Assembly (NCBI RefSeq): GCF_000186225.1
Contig: NC_014933.1
Coordinates: 2,542,001 to 2,606,000 of the forward strand
Reading direction: 5' to 3'
From: Bacteroides helcogenes P 36-108
GTDB lineage: Bacteria > Bacteroidota > Bacteroidia > Bacteroidales > Bacteroidaceae
Length of the DNA: 64,000 bases
The notes beneath the pieces were generated by a model. The model saw only the letters and a program-made list of their open reading frames with translations, did no database searches and was not told the origin of the DNA. The position numbers and the translations under genes are program-made. Positions 52,373 through 62,160 of this stretch are shown one piece after another. Within the stretch, counting starts at the first letter, position 1, and every line of letters begins with the position of its first letter.

Positions 52373-53923
52373 ATGGATAGCAGACTCAATAATAGCACTA
52401 GAAATATTTTTGCTGGTTTAATAAACAAGGTTCTATTGATATTATTTCCTTTTATTTCAAGAACTGCAATAATATATGCTCTCGGAAGTGAGTATTTAGG
52501 CCTTAATAGCTTGTTTTCCTCGATTCTGATGGTTCTTAATTTGTCAGAATTGGGAATTAGCAGTGCTTTGGTTTATAGTATGTATAAGCCTATAGCAGAT
52601 GATGATAAAGTGAAAATTAGAGCACTCTTAGCTGTATACAAAAAATGGTTCAGAGTTATTGGGGTAATACTTTTGACAGTTGGTTTGACTCTTCTTCCAT
52701 TTTTTAAATATTTAATCAAGGGCGAAGTTCCTTCTGATATTAATTTGTATTTATTGTACTTGTTATATCTTTTGAATACATCTTTGGGGTATTTTTTATT
52801 TGCGGAAAAAAGAGCATTATTAACAGCATATCAGCGTAGTGATATTGTAAGTAACATAAATTCATTTGTATCTCTTTTTTTATATTTAGCTCAAATATTA
52901 ATTCTTTTTTTATTAGGTAATTTTTATTTATTTATTGCTATATATCCTATTTGTACATTTATTGAGAATCTGTGTATTGATAAATCAGCAAGCAAACTCT
53001 ATCCTGATTTATTCTGCAAAGGCAAAATTTCTGAAGATGTTAAAGGTCAGATAAGACAACATGTAAAAGGCATCGCTCTTCAGAAGATCTGCTCATCTTC
53101 TCGAAATACATTTGATAGTATTATTATCTCAATGTATCTTGGATTAACTTCCATTGCCATTTACAGCAACTATTATTATATAATGATATCTGTTCATGAA
53201 TTCTTATATCTTATTCCGAATTCTATCAGGGCCTCTGTTGGCAATAGTGTTGCGAAAGAGCCATTAGATAAAAATTATAATGATTTTTGTTCGATGTATT
53301 TTATATATTCGTGGATTTCAGGATGGTGTACTACTTGTTTGGTTTGTCTATATCAACCGTTTATGGATTTGTGGGTTGGCAATAGTTTGATGCTCTCAAT
53401 GAGCAGTGTTTTATTATTCTGCTTATATTTTACTCTTCTCAATGCCGCAGATATCGTCGCCCTTTATAAAGACGCAGCTGGGTTGTGGTGGTATGGAAGA
53501 TATCGTGTTATTATTGAGGCTGTTGCTAATTTGATTTTGAATTTTACATTGGGCTTTTATTTTGGTATTAATGGTATTTTGATTGCTACAATAATTACAT
53601 TATTGTTATTAGGGAATGGCTACGGCGGTTATATCGTATTTCATTACTATTTTAAAAATAAAAGTTTTGTTAAATTTATTTGCGAGCAAATGGTCTATAT
53701 TTTAGCAATCGCTGCAGTTGCACTCATTACTATGTGTTTGTGTAATTTCGTTGATTCAATTTTTAGACTTAATAAAATTTATACTCTTATAATCAGAGGC
53801 TTGAACTGTATTATTATCCCGAACTTACTTTTCCTACTTTTATATTCTAAGCACAAACATATGAAACAAGCAAAAGTATTGTTTTTTAATAGTTTTAATT
53901 CTGTAGTACATAAAAGAAAATAA
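52373..53923 (+). CDS. Wzx-like polysaccharide flippase
   Basis: A 516-residue integral membrane protein with about 12-14 hydrophobic segments, starting 'RNIFAGLINKVLLILFPFIS', typical of the MATE/MOP polysaccharide exporter group. It moves undecaprenyl-linked repeat units to the periplasm. Very A/T-rich coding sequence, unlike the upxY-upxZ genes. Residue-level specificity cannot be predicted. Confidence 0.9.
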   Translation: MDSRLNNSTRNIFAGLINKVLLILFPFISRTAIIYALGSEYLGLNSLFSSILMVLNLSELGISSALVYSMYKPIADDDKVKIRALLAVYKKWFRVIGVILLTVGLTLLPFFKYLIKGEVPSDINLYLLYLLYLLNTSLGYFLFAEKRALLTAYQRSDIVSNINSFVSLFLYLAQILILFLLGNFYLFIAIYPICTFIENLCIDKSASKLYPDLFCKGKISEDVKGQIRQHVKGIALQKICSSSRNTFDSIIISMYLGLTSIAIYSNYYYIMISVHEFLYLIPNSIRASVGNSVAKEPLDKNYNDFCSMYFIYSWISGWCTTCLVCLYQPFMDLWVGNSLMLSMSSVLLFCLYFTLLNAADIVALYKDAAGLWWYGRYRVIIEAVANLILNFTLGFYFGINGILIATIITLLLLGNGYGGYIVFHYYFKNKSFVKFICEQMVYILAIAAVALITMCLCNFVDSIFRLNKIYTLIIRGLNCIIIPNLLFLLLYSKHKHMKQAKVLFFNSFNSVVHKRK

Positions 53924-53935
53924 AAAACAAAAAAT

Positions 53936-54655
53936 ATGTTGGGGATAATAGGTGGAAATGGGGTAGCTGCAACAAATCGACTGCTTGAATTGATCGAAGA
54001 AAAATACACTAGAAACGGCGCTTTCAGAGATGCTCATCATCCAGAAATGATTGTATGGCAAGCAACTCAAGCACCTTCTAGGAGTATGTATCTTGAAGGC
54101 AAAGGTGAAAGCTTTATTTCAGACTATGTAAATATTGGTAAGAAATTAAAAAAAATGGGATGCACGGAATTGTGTATGTGTTGCAATACCGCGCACTACG
54201 CAATTGATGAATTGTCGCAAAAAACAGATCTCCCATTCATCAACATCATTGACGAGGTAGCAAGGCGCTCAGATGAGATGGGCATAAAGAAGGCTCTTGT
54301 TATGTGTACCGCAGGTTTGCGCAAATACAAACTATACGAAAGAAGTTTCGAAAAGTATGCATCTTCTACAGAGGTAGTATATCCAAATGATGAAATACAA
54401 GAATGGGTGACAAAGGGTATCTGCAATGCCAAAAACATATATCGTTTTGCAAACAGAGAAACAGAAGTTGAGCATCCTGCAAATTGGTTCCAGAAGGTGT
54501 GCGACTACTATATAAATACATCAGACATAGATTGCATTATTGGTGGATGCACAGATATTAGCAATGTATTTCAGCTAAATAGCAGTAAAGTTGAATACAT
54601 AGACAGTCTTGACGTTTTAGCAGATATAATAGTCTCAAAATATGTAATGTTATGA
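53936..54655 (+). CDS. Aspartate/glutamate racemase family protein
   Basis: A 239-residue protein. Both catalytic cysteines are present, in 'CCNTAHYAID' and in 'GGCTDISNVF', and the start 'MLGIIGGNGVAATNRLLEL' fits the family. It is cofactor-independent and would make D-Asp, D-Glu or a related acid. Its stop overlaps the next start (ATGA), so it is tied to capsule synthesis. It may supply a D-amino acid substituent, or act on another carboxylate. Confidence 0.85.
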   Translation: MLGIIGGNGVAATNRLLELIEEKYTRNGAFRDAHHPEMIVWQATQAPSRSMYLEGKGESFISDYVNIGKKLKKMGCTELCMCCNTAHYAIDELSQKTDLPFINIIDEVARRSDEMGIKKALVMCTAGLRKYKLYERSFEKYASSTEVVYPNDEIQEWVTKGICNAKNIYRFANRETEVEHPANWFQKVCDYYINTSDIDCIIGGCTDISNVFQLNSSKVEYIDSLDVLADIIVSKYVML

Positions 54656-56535
54656 TACCGAAAATTATACATTATTGCTGGTTCGGAGGCAAACCATTGC
54701 CTGATACTGCAAAAAAATGTATCGATAGTTGGAAAGAATATCTTCCTGACTTTGAAATAGTACAATGGAATGAAAGCAATTTTGATATACACTCATGCGC
54801 ATACGTAGAACAAGCCTATGACACAAAAAAATGGGCATTTGTCGCTGACTATGTTCGTTATTATGCAGTCTATCATCATGGTGGTATATTTTTAGAAACT
54901 GACACAGAGGTTATACGTAGTTTTGATAATCTTCTGAATGATAGCGCCTATTTTGGCTTTGGGCCAGTAAACATGACAATCCCAACATTTGGCGCAGAAA
55001 AGGGACATCCTGTTTTGAAGGATTTGATGAATTATTATCATTCACATTCTTTTGTTATGTCAAATGGAGAATTAGATTTAACCACAATTAATGTTGTTAC
55101 AAAAAATGTACTTGTTGATAACTATTCTCTCCAAATGAATGGACAGACACAACTTCTTTCACATGGGATTAAAGTATATGCAAAAGAGTATTTTTTCTCA
55201 ACGGATTGGGAGACTGGTGTTATAACAAAGAATCCTAATCTCTATATTATTCATTATGCAGATGCTAGTTGGCTAACAGAAGAACAGAAGAAAGTTGTAA
55301 AAATTAAAAGGAAATATAAGAATTTATTTGGCGACAATCTGGGAGATTTAATTGGAACAGCTGTTGGATTTGCTAAAACGAAAGGTGTAAGGAGTACTTA
55401 TTATCATGGTAAGAATTATATAATAAGGAGAGTCGGAAATAGATTAATGAAGTTAATATCCTCTCTCTACGTTAATAAAAAGAAGATTGTTTTTGAAAAC
55501 TTTTTGGGTAGGGGATTTGGCGATAATCCAAAGTATATAGCTCTTGAATTGCTAAACAGAAAATTGAACTATGACCTCGTATGGATAGTTAACAGAGGAA
55601 CGTCATATACTTTTCCCAAGGGCATCAGAACAGTAGAAAGAGGATCCTTCCGTGAACTGTTTGAACTTGCAACCGCTCGTTTTTGGATAGATAACACCAG
55701 AAAAGAGGAATTCATTTATAAAAGTGAAAAGCAGTGCTATATTCAAACTTGGCATGGTTTTGTTCCTCTGAAAAAGATGGAAAAAGATGCGATTCAGACA
55801 TTGTCAAAAGATTATATATTTTCTGCAATTCATGATGGAGCCATGACTGATTTGATGCTGTCTGGTTGTAAAATTAGAACTCGTTTATATAATATGTCGT
55901 TTTGGTACGATGGAGAAGTGAAAGAATGGGGTTCACCTCGAAATGATATTTTCTTCAAAGATTTCAATTATAAAGAAAAGGTATCTGAATTTTTTGAAAT
56001 TGACAGTAAATATAAGACATTACTATATGCTCCAACGTTTAGAGATGACAGAAGCGTAACTCCATATAATATCGACTTTGAGAAACTCATTCTTACATTA
56101 CAGAACAAGTTTGGGGGCGAGTGGAAGGTATTGATAAGATTGCATCCAAACATTGCAGACCAGTGTTCTTTTATGAAGTATTCGAATACAATCATTAATG
56201 CTTCTTCCTATGATGACATTCAAGAACTCTTTGCTGCAAGTGATGTGCTTATAACTGACTATTCTGATTGTATGTTTGAATTCTCGTTAATGAGAAAACC
56301 CGTATTCTTATATACGCCAGATTTGGAATCATATACTAAATCACGGGATTTCTATCGTGACTTCAAATCTTTGCCTTACCCTATGGCAGACACTAATGAT
56401 AATTTAAGAACTCTGATATTAGATTTTGATAATAAAACATACGATGATTCATTAACGATATTCTTTGAAGAAATTGGCGTTTTGGAAAATGGTACAGCTT
56501 CAAAGTCAGTAGTGGACTACATAACAAGTTTTTGA
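54652..56535 (+). CDS. GT32-type glycosyltransferase fused to a TagF-like glycerophosphotransferase
   Basis: A 627-residue fusion. Residues 1-220 are a GT32 (Och1-like) domain: 'IPKIIHYCWFGGKPLPD', 'KWAFVADYVRYYAVYHHGGI' and an acidic metal motif E82-T-D-T-E86. From about 270 it is a CDP-glycerol glycerophosphotransferase domain: W367-H368-G in 'TWHGFVPLKKM', 'LLYAPTFRDD', 'ITDYSDCMFEFSLMRKPVF' and 'YTPDLESYTKSRDFY'. One protein may add a sugar and then a glycerol-phosphate group at the membrane. It pairs with the cytidylyltransferase at 49375. Confidence 0.88.
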   Translation: MIPKIIHYCWFGGKPLPDTAKKCIDSWKEYLPDFEIVQWNESNFDIHSCAYVEQAYDTKKWAFVADYVRYYAVYHHGGIFLETDTEVIRSFDNLLNDSAYFGFGPVNMTIPTFGAEKGHPVLKDLMNYYHSHSFVMSNGELDLTTINVVTKNVLVDNYSLQMNGQTQLLSHGIKVYAKEYFFSTDWETGVITKNPNLYIIHYADASWLTEEQKKVVKIKRKYKNLFGDNLGDLIGTAVGFAKTKGVRSTYYHGKNYIIRRVGNRLMKLISSLYVNKKKIVFENFLGRGFGDNPKYIALELLNRKLNYDLVWIVNRGTSYTFPKGIRTVERGSFRELFELATARFWIDNTRKEEFIYKSEKQCYIQTWHGFVPLKKMEKDAIQTLSKDYIFSAIHDGAMTDLMLSGCKIRTRLYNMSFWYDGEVKEWGSPRNDIFFKDFNYKEKVSEFFEIDSKYKTLLYAPTFRDDRSVTPYNIDFEKLILTLQNKFGGEWKVLIRLHPNIADQCSFMKYSNTIINASSYDDIQELFAASDVLITDYSDCMFEFSLMRKPVFLYTPDLESYTKSRDFYRDFKSLPYPMADTNDNLRTLILDFDNKTYDDSLTIFFEEIGVLENGTASKSVVDYITSF

Positions 56536-56542
56536 AAACAGC

Positions 56543-57979
56543 ATGAAAAAAATTGCATTAATGACATGGCATCATGTTAATAATTACGGAACTGCGTTTC
56601 AGGCTTATGCTCTTTCAACTGTTTTAAAGAAACTGGGCTGCGATGTTGACATGGTCAATTATCATCGCATCACCTCTTCCCCATTAAAAAATCGGTTGTT
56701 ACATGAGCAATTCTTATCTTTCACGCATCGTATATCAGCAAAGCTGAAAAATAAAATATTTTTCAGCTTTAAAAAGGAAACTTTCGGTTCTTATTTCGAT
56801 AAATATTTTCAATATACAAAACCATGCCATGCCAATCAGGATTTCTACAGATTGAACAACGAATACGATGGTTTTGTATGTGGCAGTGATCAGATATGGG
56901 GACCAGAATGGTTTGACAGTCGTTTTTTTTTAGACTTTGTTGAAAATCCAAATGCTTTAATCGCATATGCTCCTAGTATAGGTGTTTCTAATATTAAAGA
57001 CAATGCAGTAAAAGATTTAATGGCACCCTTGATTGAGCGTTTCCCAAAGGTTTCTGTAAGAGAACAATCTGGATGTGAAATAGTGAAAAATATTACGTCA
57101 CACACTGATGTTGTCAATGTATTAGATCCAGTCTTTTTGTTAAATATGGAAGAATGGCAGTGTATAAAAGAAGACATTGCGCTCCCTTCGGAAAATTATA
57201 TGCTTATATTCTTCCTTGCCAATAACACAAAAAGTTTCCGGATAGCTATGAATCAAGCTAATTTGAAGGGTCTAATACCTTTAGTCATGCATTGCACTCA
57301 ATCTGAGGATAATGAGTATGCTAATATTCCAGACTGCACTCCTGGTCAACTGATTAGCTTAATTGAAAGTGCATCTTATATCTGCACAGATTCTTTTCAT
57401 ATAAGCGTCTTATCAATAATATTTAATAAACAGTTCAAGGTATTTAACAAAGTCGCACAGAAGGAAGCAAATTCAAAAAATAGTCGTTTACATGATTTGT
57501 TTATTCGCTTAAACATTATCAATGCAGAATATATGGTGGATAATTCTTTTGATAATGCAATTTGTTTTGAAATCTTAAATAGTAAATTGACGCAATTAAA
57601 AGAACCTTCATTCGAATACCTCAAATCTTGTGTTAATAATTTGCCTGCAAAAAGATTAATGGTGGATGAGAAAGGGTTGGACTGTTGGAGGGCGAAAGCA
57701 AAATGTAGTTGTCTAGGTGAATACAGCGAGCAATTTGTGGGATATAGGGGAATGCATGCTAATAGCTGTTTGGTAAAAAGTATGTCAACATTCTCTTTTT
57801 CTTTGAATCCAAAATGCTATCGTTGTGCCAAATATAGAATGAGGCGTGACATGGATAATAGAATGCCACTTTTCTATTCGGAACTTAATGCATCTTTTGC
57901 ATCGGGAAAATCTCCTATTTCCATTTATTTCAAATATTACTTTTCTTATCATCTAAAATCTTTGTTTAAGAAAAGATAA
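56543..57979 (+). CDS. Polysaccharide pyruvyltransferase family protein with Cys-rich tail
   Basis: A 478-residue protein. Residues 1-350 fit the family ('WHHVNNYGTAFQAYALSTVL', 'YDGFVCGSDQIWGPEW', 'SASYICTDSFHISVLSIIF'). The last 100 residues are unusual, with six cysteines between about 379 and 435 ('CWRAKAKCSC', 'NSCLVKS', 'CYRCAKYR'). It would attach pyruvate ketals from phosphoenolpyruvate to a sugar. The tail may bind metal or interact with the FrhB-like Fe-S protein of this locus, which is a guess. Confidence 0.85.
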   Translation: MKKIALMTWHHVNNYGTAFQAYALSTVLKKLGCDVDMVNYHRITSSPLKNRLLHEQFLSFTHRISAKLKNKIFFSFKKETFGSYFDKYFQYTKPCHANQDFYRLNNEYDGFVCGSDQIWGPEWFDSRFFLDFVENPNALIAYAPSIGVSNIKDNAVKDLMAPLIERFPKVSVREQSGCEIVKNITSHTDVVNVLDPVFLLNMEEWQCIKEDIALPSENYMLIFFLANNTKSFRIAMNQANLKGLIPLVMHCTQSEDNEYANIPDCTPGQLISLIESASYICTDSFHISVLSIIFNKQFKVFNKVAQKEANSKNSRLHDLFIRLNIINAEYMVDNSFDNAICFEILNSKLTQLKEPSFEYLKSCVNNLPAKRLMVDEKGLDCWRAKAKCSCLGEYSEQFVGYRGMHANSCLVKSMSTFSFSLNPKCYRCAKYRMRRDMDNRMPLFYSELNASFASGKSPISIYFKYYFSYHLKSLFKKR

Positions 57980-58063
57980 TAATACATGATTGCTCAAATT
58001 CGGGTATTTGTGTGGAATACGAATGGTTGTCTTAAATAGAATTAAAGATATTTGTTTAATAAT

Positions 58064-59362
58064 ATGATTGTTGTAAAGGATTTCAAATTAGTCCTATTTC
58101 TATTCTTAGCGATATTTCAACCACCATTTTTTCCGATAAATTTTATATATATATTGGGGCTGGTTACATTTTTTCTTCTTTCAAAAGAGGATGTTAAGGC
58201 TTACAAAAATTACATATTATTTGAGAGCAAAATTAAAAATATTTACCGATTTTTTATCGGTATATTTGTGTATTTTCTATTTATCAATGTTATAGATATT
58301 ATTTTTATCGACGCCCGTGATTTAACTGCGACTCGATTAAGGTGTTTTAATCAGTTGATGGTACTTTCATATTTCCAATTTTTATTCATCTTCTATCTAT
58401 TTTTGCAGTTTGAAAAAAGAAACTATGGTTTGGCAGATGCATTCAGATTACTAATACTTGCAGGTTTGCTACAAGGGGGATGTGCTGTAATTGCATTTTT
58501 TGTACCACCAATTAGGACTGCTTTTATGTTCTTTGGTGATAGAGCTCTTTATGACAACGACTTTTTTTTAGAGAGAAGAGGCTATGGTTTCAGTATGACC
58601 CTAATTGATACTTTTGGTTATGGTATTGGTCTAATTGCTGGTTATATGGTGCTAATAGGTTGGCCTCGAAGAGTCAAATATAGATTATTATGTATTGCAC
58701 TACTTGTGTTTACTACAGCAATTAATGCGAGAACTGGGCTTTTCGTTTTAGTGATTGCTGTATTTTTGAAGCTTATTTTTGAGGGAGGGACCTTCTTAAA
58801 GGCTTTATTTTCAATAGGTGTGCTTTCGTTGTTGTTGTATATATTAAAAGTGTTCTTTCCTGTTATTCTTGAGATGGGTGTTCGATCTGATAACGCTACT
58901 CTAGTATGGATTTGCTCAGATTTTTTGGAAATGTATTATATGGTATTTGAATCTGGGGCTTCGAACTCAATGCAAATGGAGGATGCTACATTTTTAAGTA
59001 ATTTTGTGAGTCTTCCAGACAATTATTTTGAATATATTTTTGGATCTGGACACTACGTCTATGATACAAAACATGAATTAGGTTTTAGAACTGATATAGG
59101 TTATTATAACCTCTTTTGGGAATTTGGTATATTAATGTCAGGTGTTATTTTATTGAAATTCGCTAGTTTTATAGGCAAACCTTTTTTAATGACAGACAAT
59201 ACGAAAATCAAATCAATTGTGGTGTTCAATTTTGTTGCCTATGCTTTTCTGTTGATGAAAGCAATTCTATTAGGTTATAATCCTGGTGTTTTCGTTAACT
59301 ACTATGTTACATTTGCACTATATTTTTACTTGAAAAGGGATAAACGATATTCATATGTGTGA
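58064..59362 (+). CDS. Wzy-like polysaccharide polymerase
   Basis: About 432 residues from ATG 58064 (a TTG at 58052 is also possible). It has around ten hydrophobic segments and a large loop near residues 280-340 ('SGASNSMQMEDATFLSNF', 'YIFGSGHYVYDTKHE'), as in O-antigen polymerases. It joins flipped repeat units in the periplasm. Identity rests on topology and context, because Wzy proteins share little sequence. It overlaps the next gene by 8 bases. Confidence 0.75.
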   Translation: MIVVKDFKLVLFLFLAIFQPPFFPINFIYILGLVTFFLLSKEDVKAYKNYILFESKIKNIYRFFIGIFVYFLFINVIDIIFIDARDLTATRLRCFNQLMVLSYFQFLFIFYLFLQFEKRNYGLADAFRLLILAGLLQGGCAVIAFFVPPIRTAFMFFGDRALYDNDFFLERRGYGFSMTLIDTFGYGIGLIAGYMVLIGWPRRVKYRLLCIALLVFTTAINARTGLFVLVIAVFLKLIFEGGTFLKALFSIGVLSLLLYILKVFFPVILEMGVRSDNATLVWICSDFLEMYYMVFESGASNSMQMEDATFLSNFVSLPDNYFEYIFGSGHYVYDTKHELGFRTDIGYYNLFWEFGILMSGVILLKFASFIGKPFLMTDNTKIKSIVVFNFVAYAFLLMKAILLGYNPGVFVNYYVTFALYFYLKRDKRYSYV

Positions 59363-60317
59363 TAGTATATTATTGTCAATAATAGTGCCTGTATATAATG
59401 TGGAAAAATACTTACCAATATGTATTGAAAGTGTTTTGAAGCAATATTGCTCTGGTGTTGAAGTTGTCTTAGTCAACGATGGTTCTAAGGATAAATCTTT
59501 GTTTATATGTGAAGATTTTGTTTCTAAATATGAATTCATCTCACTTGTTAATCAAACAAACAAAGGATTATCTGAAGCAAGAAATACTGGAATAAGAAAC
59601 GCTAAAGGTGAGTATCTGCTATTCCTTGACTCGGACGATTATCTTGCTCCTGATACTTTAGCACAGGTCTTGTCTGCTGTTTCAATCGCAGATGTTGATT
59701 TTTTCATGGGGCGCTCTATTAGCTTTTATGGCAATAACGAAGGTTTGACGCTTAATCAGGTGAACTATGACGAAATAACATATCTCTCGACAATAGAATG
59801 TTTTTCGAAGTTAAATATAATAGACGAGTTTTGGTTTGCAGCTTGGCTGATTATAATAAATAGAGGTTTTCTTTTAGAAAACAACCTTTATTTCAAAACA
59901 GGCATTCTTCATGAGGATGAACTTTGGGTGCCTTCTGTTTTCATAAAAGCATCTTCTGTGAAATTGCTGAATATTGGTTTCTATTGTTATAGAACAAATA
60001 GACCAGACTCAATTGTTTCAGCTCCAAATATCAAAAGAGAATTTGATAAACTAAGAATCATAGAAGAGTTTGACAAATTAAAATCAACTTCTATTGAAGC
60101 TAACAATTTGCTGTCTGTAAGACAGGCCTCTCTCGTTTTCGGTATTATTCTCTCTTTAAAAGATTTTAAGAATCATCAGTGGATAAAAGAGCTGAAAGAA
60201 GAACTTAATGCAAAACTTCCTTTGATGAAAGGAGGTAAATACGCAGTTGTCAGAATTGCATGTTCCATAATCGGTGTTACCACAGTTTCTTCTCTTCTTA
60301 GAATCTTTTTCAAATAA
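59355..60317 (+). CDS. Family 2 glycosyltransferase
   Basis: A 320-residue GT-A enzyme. 'LSIIVPVYNVEKYLPICIES', 'VVLVNDGSKDKS', 'NKGLSEARNTGIRNAKGEY' and the metal motif 'DSDDYL' (about residue 92) are present. It adds one sugar to the lipid-linked capsule unit. It overlaps the polymerase gene and is followed by two more GT2 genes. Confidence 0.9.
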   Translation: MCDSILLSIIVPVYNVEKYLPICIESVLKQYCSGVEVVLVNDGSKDKSLFICEDFVSKYEFISLVNQTNKGLSEARNTGIRNAKGEYLLFLDSDDYLAPDTLAQVLSAVSIADVDFFMGRSISFYGNNEGLTLNQVNYDEITYLSTIECFSKLNIIDEFWFAAWLIIINRGFLLENNLYFKTGILHEDELWVPSVFIKASSVKLLNIGFYCYRTNRPDSIVSAPNIKREFDKLRIIEEFDKLKSTSIEANNLLSVRQASLVFGIILSLKDFKNHQWIKELKEELNAKLPLMKGGKYAVVRIACSIIGVTTVSSLLRIFFK

Positions 60318-60322
60318 TTTCT

Positions 60323-61282
60323 ATGCCTTTATTTTCCATCATTATACCTTGCTACAACTCGTATAGCAAGCTTCAATTTGGGTTGCGAAGGATAGAGGCG
60401 CAGAATCATCATGAACTGGAGCTTATAGTAGTTGACGACTGTTCTACAGATAATTCTTATGTGAGATTGCAAGAGTTTGCAAAAAGCAGTGTTCTTAATT
60501 TAAAAATTTTCAAGAATGAAGAAAACTCTGGGCCAGGTATAACTCGTAATAATGGTTTGAAGTTTGCGTCAGGCGAGTATGTTACATTCATGGACGCTGA
60601 TGATTATTTCGCTGATGATTTTTTTCCTACAATACAGCCATTGCTGAATCTGCAAAATGAATGTATAATATTTGATTTTATAATTAAGGATGGTAATAAA
60701 GAAACGCCACAATCTACTGTCATAAATGGAGAAAAAGGTGGTAATATATCTCCTGAAAGAGCTATGTTATTTTCGAGAGGTGCTCCATGGGGTAAGATAT
60801 ATTTGAAATCTATAATTGATGAGCAACACATACAATTTCTTGCGATGAAGCATAACGAGGATATGCCATTTACAAAAATTGCAATAGTTAATTGCACTAA
60901 TATTATATATGTTGACAAATACCTTTATTATTATGTTATGGAAGAGGGGTCATTGATGCATAATGATTCGCTGGTTGACGTAAACAATACAAAAGTTGCA
61001 TTCAAAGTAGTGTATGACAGACTGCACATTAATTATCCTTTTGAAATAGAAGCTTTATTCATTCATGAGTATTTGTATTCTCTCGGACTAACATTGTTAA
61101 GCAAACAACCTCGAAGTGAGTGGATTGCTTCAGTTTCAGAAGCAGAATTGATGTTTCCTGCATATTTGAAAAACAAATATCTAAAAGAATTTCCTAAATA
61201 CGTTCAATTGATTGTGTACTTGATGCATTTCAAAATGTATTGGATACTTAAACAAGTGTTGAAATTAAGGAAAATATTTTAA
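60323..61282 (+). CDS. Family 2 glycosyltransferase
   Basis: A 319-residue GT2 enzyme with 'FSIIIPCYNSYSKL', 'LIVVDDCSTDNS', 'NSGPGITRNNGLKFASGEY' and 'FMDADDYF'. The DxD-type motif is DADD rather than DSDD. It starts 5 bases after the previous gene. Donor and linkage are not predictable. Confidence 0.9.
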   Translation: MPLFSIIIPCYNSYSKLQFGLRRIEAQNHHELELIVVDDCSTDNSYVRLQEFAKSSVLNLKIFKNEENSGPGITRNNGLKFASGEYVTFMDADDYFADDFFPTIQPLLNLQNECIIFDFIIKDGNKETPQSTVINGEKGGNISPERAMLFSRGAPWGKIYLKSIIDEQHIQFLAMKHNEDMPFTKIAIVNCTNIIYVDKYLYYYVMEEGSLMHNDSLVDVNNTKVAFKVVYDRLHINYPFEIEALFIHEYLYSLGLTLLSKQPRSEWIASVSEAELMFPAYLKNKYLKEFPKYVQLIVYLMHFKMYWILKQVLKLRKIF

Positions 61283-61294
61283 TACTTATCGGAT

Positions 61295-62113
61295 ATGAGC
61301 AAAATCTCTGTTTTAATGTCAGTCTATCGAAATGATAGTCCAGAATATTTAAGAATGGCAGTAGAAAGTGTTTCTTTTAAACAAACTCTGCAGCCAGATG
61401 AGATTATTCTTGTAGTTGATGGTTCTGTGCCTGCAGTTTTGGGGGCAGAGATCAAAAATCTATGTTCTGAAATACCATATATAAAGCCTCTGTGGAAATC
61501 CAATAATGAAGGTCTTGGCAAAGCATTGAGGGATGGCGTTGAAATAGCTGCTAATGAAATCATTGCTCGAATGGATAGTGATGATGTTTCTGTACCAGAT
61601 AGATTTGAAAAACAAATAAAAGCTTTGGAATCAGATCCTACATTAAGTATTGTTGGCGGTGGAATGACGGAGTTCATTGACTCGCTCGATAATATTGTTG
61701 GAATTAGAACAGTTCCATTCGCTAATGATGATATCAAATCATACATGAAAACTCGTTGTGGTTTGAATCATGTTACGGTTATGTTCAAACGTTCAGAAAT
61801 CCTTCGAGTTGGTAATTATCAGGACTGGTTCTGGAATGAGGACTATTACCTGTGGGTTCGTATGATGATTGGTGGATGTAAATTTGCCAATATTCCGGAT
61901 ATATTGGTTAATGTTCGTTCTGGTGCAGATCAATATACACGTAGGGGAGGAAGAAAATATTTTGAGAGTGAGAAAGGAATCCAAAAATTGATGCTTGATA
62001 ATAATTTAATTAGCTTCCCTCGATATTGTTTCAATGTGTTTGTCCGATTTTGCGTGCAGATAGTAATGCCAAATTGGGTTCGAGGATTTGTATTCCAAAA
62101 AATATTTAGGTAA
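61295..62113 (+). CDS. Family 2 glycosyltransferase
   Basis: A 272-residue GT2 enzyme with 'ISVLMSVYRNDSPEYLRMAV', 'IILVVDGS', 'NNEGLGKALRDGVEIA' and 'ARMDSDDVSVPDRFEKQI', resembling LPS core-type GT2 proteins. It is the last gene of the AT-rich cassette; the IS66 remnant starts 47 bases after its stop. Confidence 0.9.
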   Translation: MSKISVLMSVYRNDSPEYLRMAVESVSFKQTLQPDEIILVVDGSVPAVLGAEIKNLCSEIPYIKPLWKSNNEGLGKALRDGVEIAANEIIARMDSDDVSVPDRFEKQIKALESDPTLSIVGGGMTEFIDSLDNIVGIRTVPFANDDIKSYMKTRCGLNHVTVMFKRSEILRVGNYQDWFWNEDYYLWVRMMIGGCKFANIPDILVNVRSGADQYTRRGGRKYFESEKGIQKLMLDNNLISFPRYCFNVFVRFCVQIVMPNWVRGFVFQKIFR

Positions 62114-62160
62114 ATTTAGTCCTGTTGAAAAATGATTGAAATAAAAGTTTAAGAAGGTTT

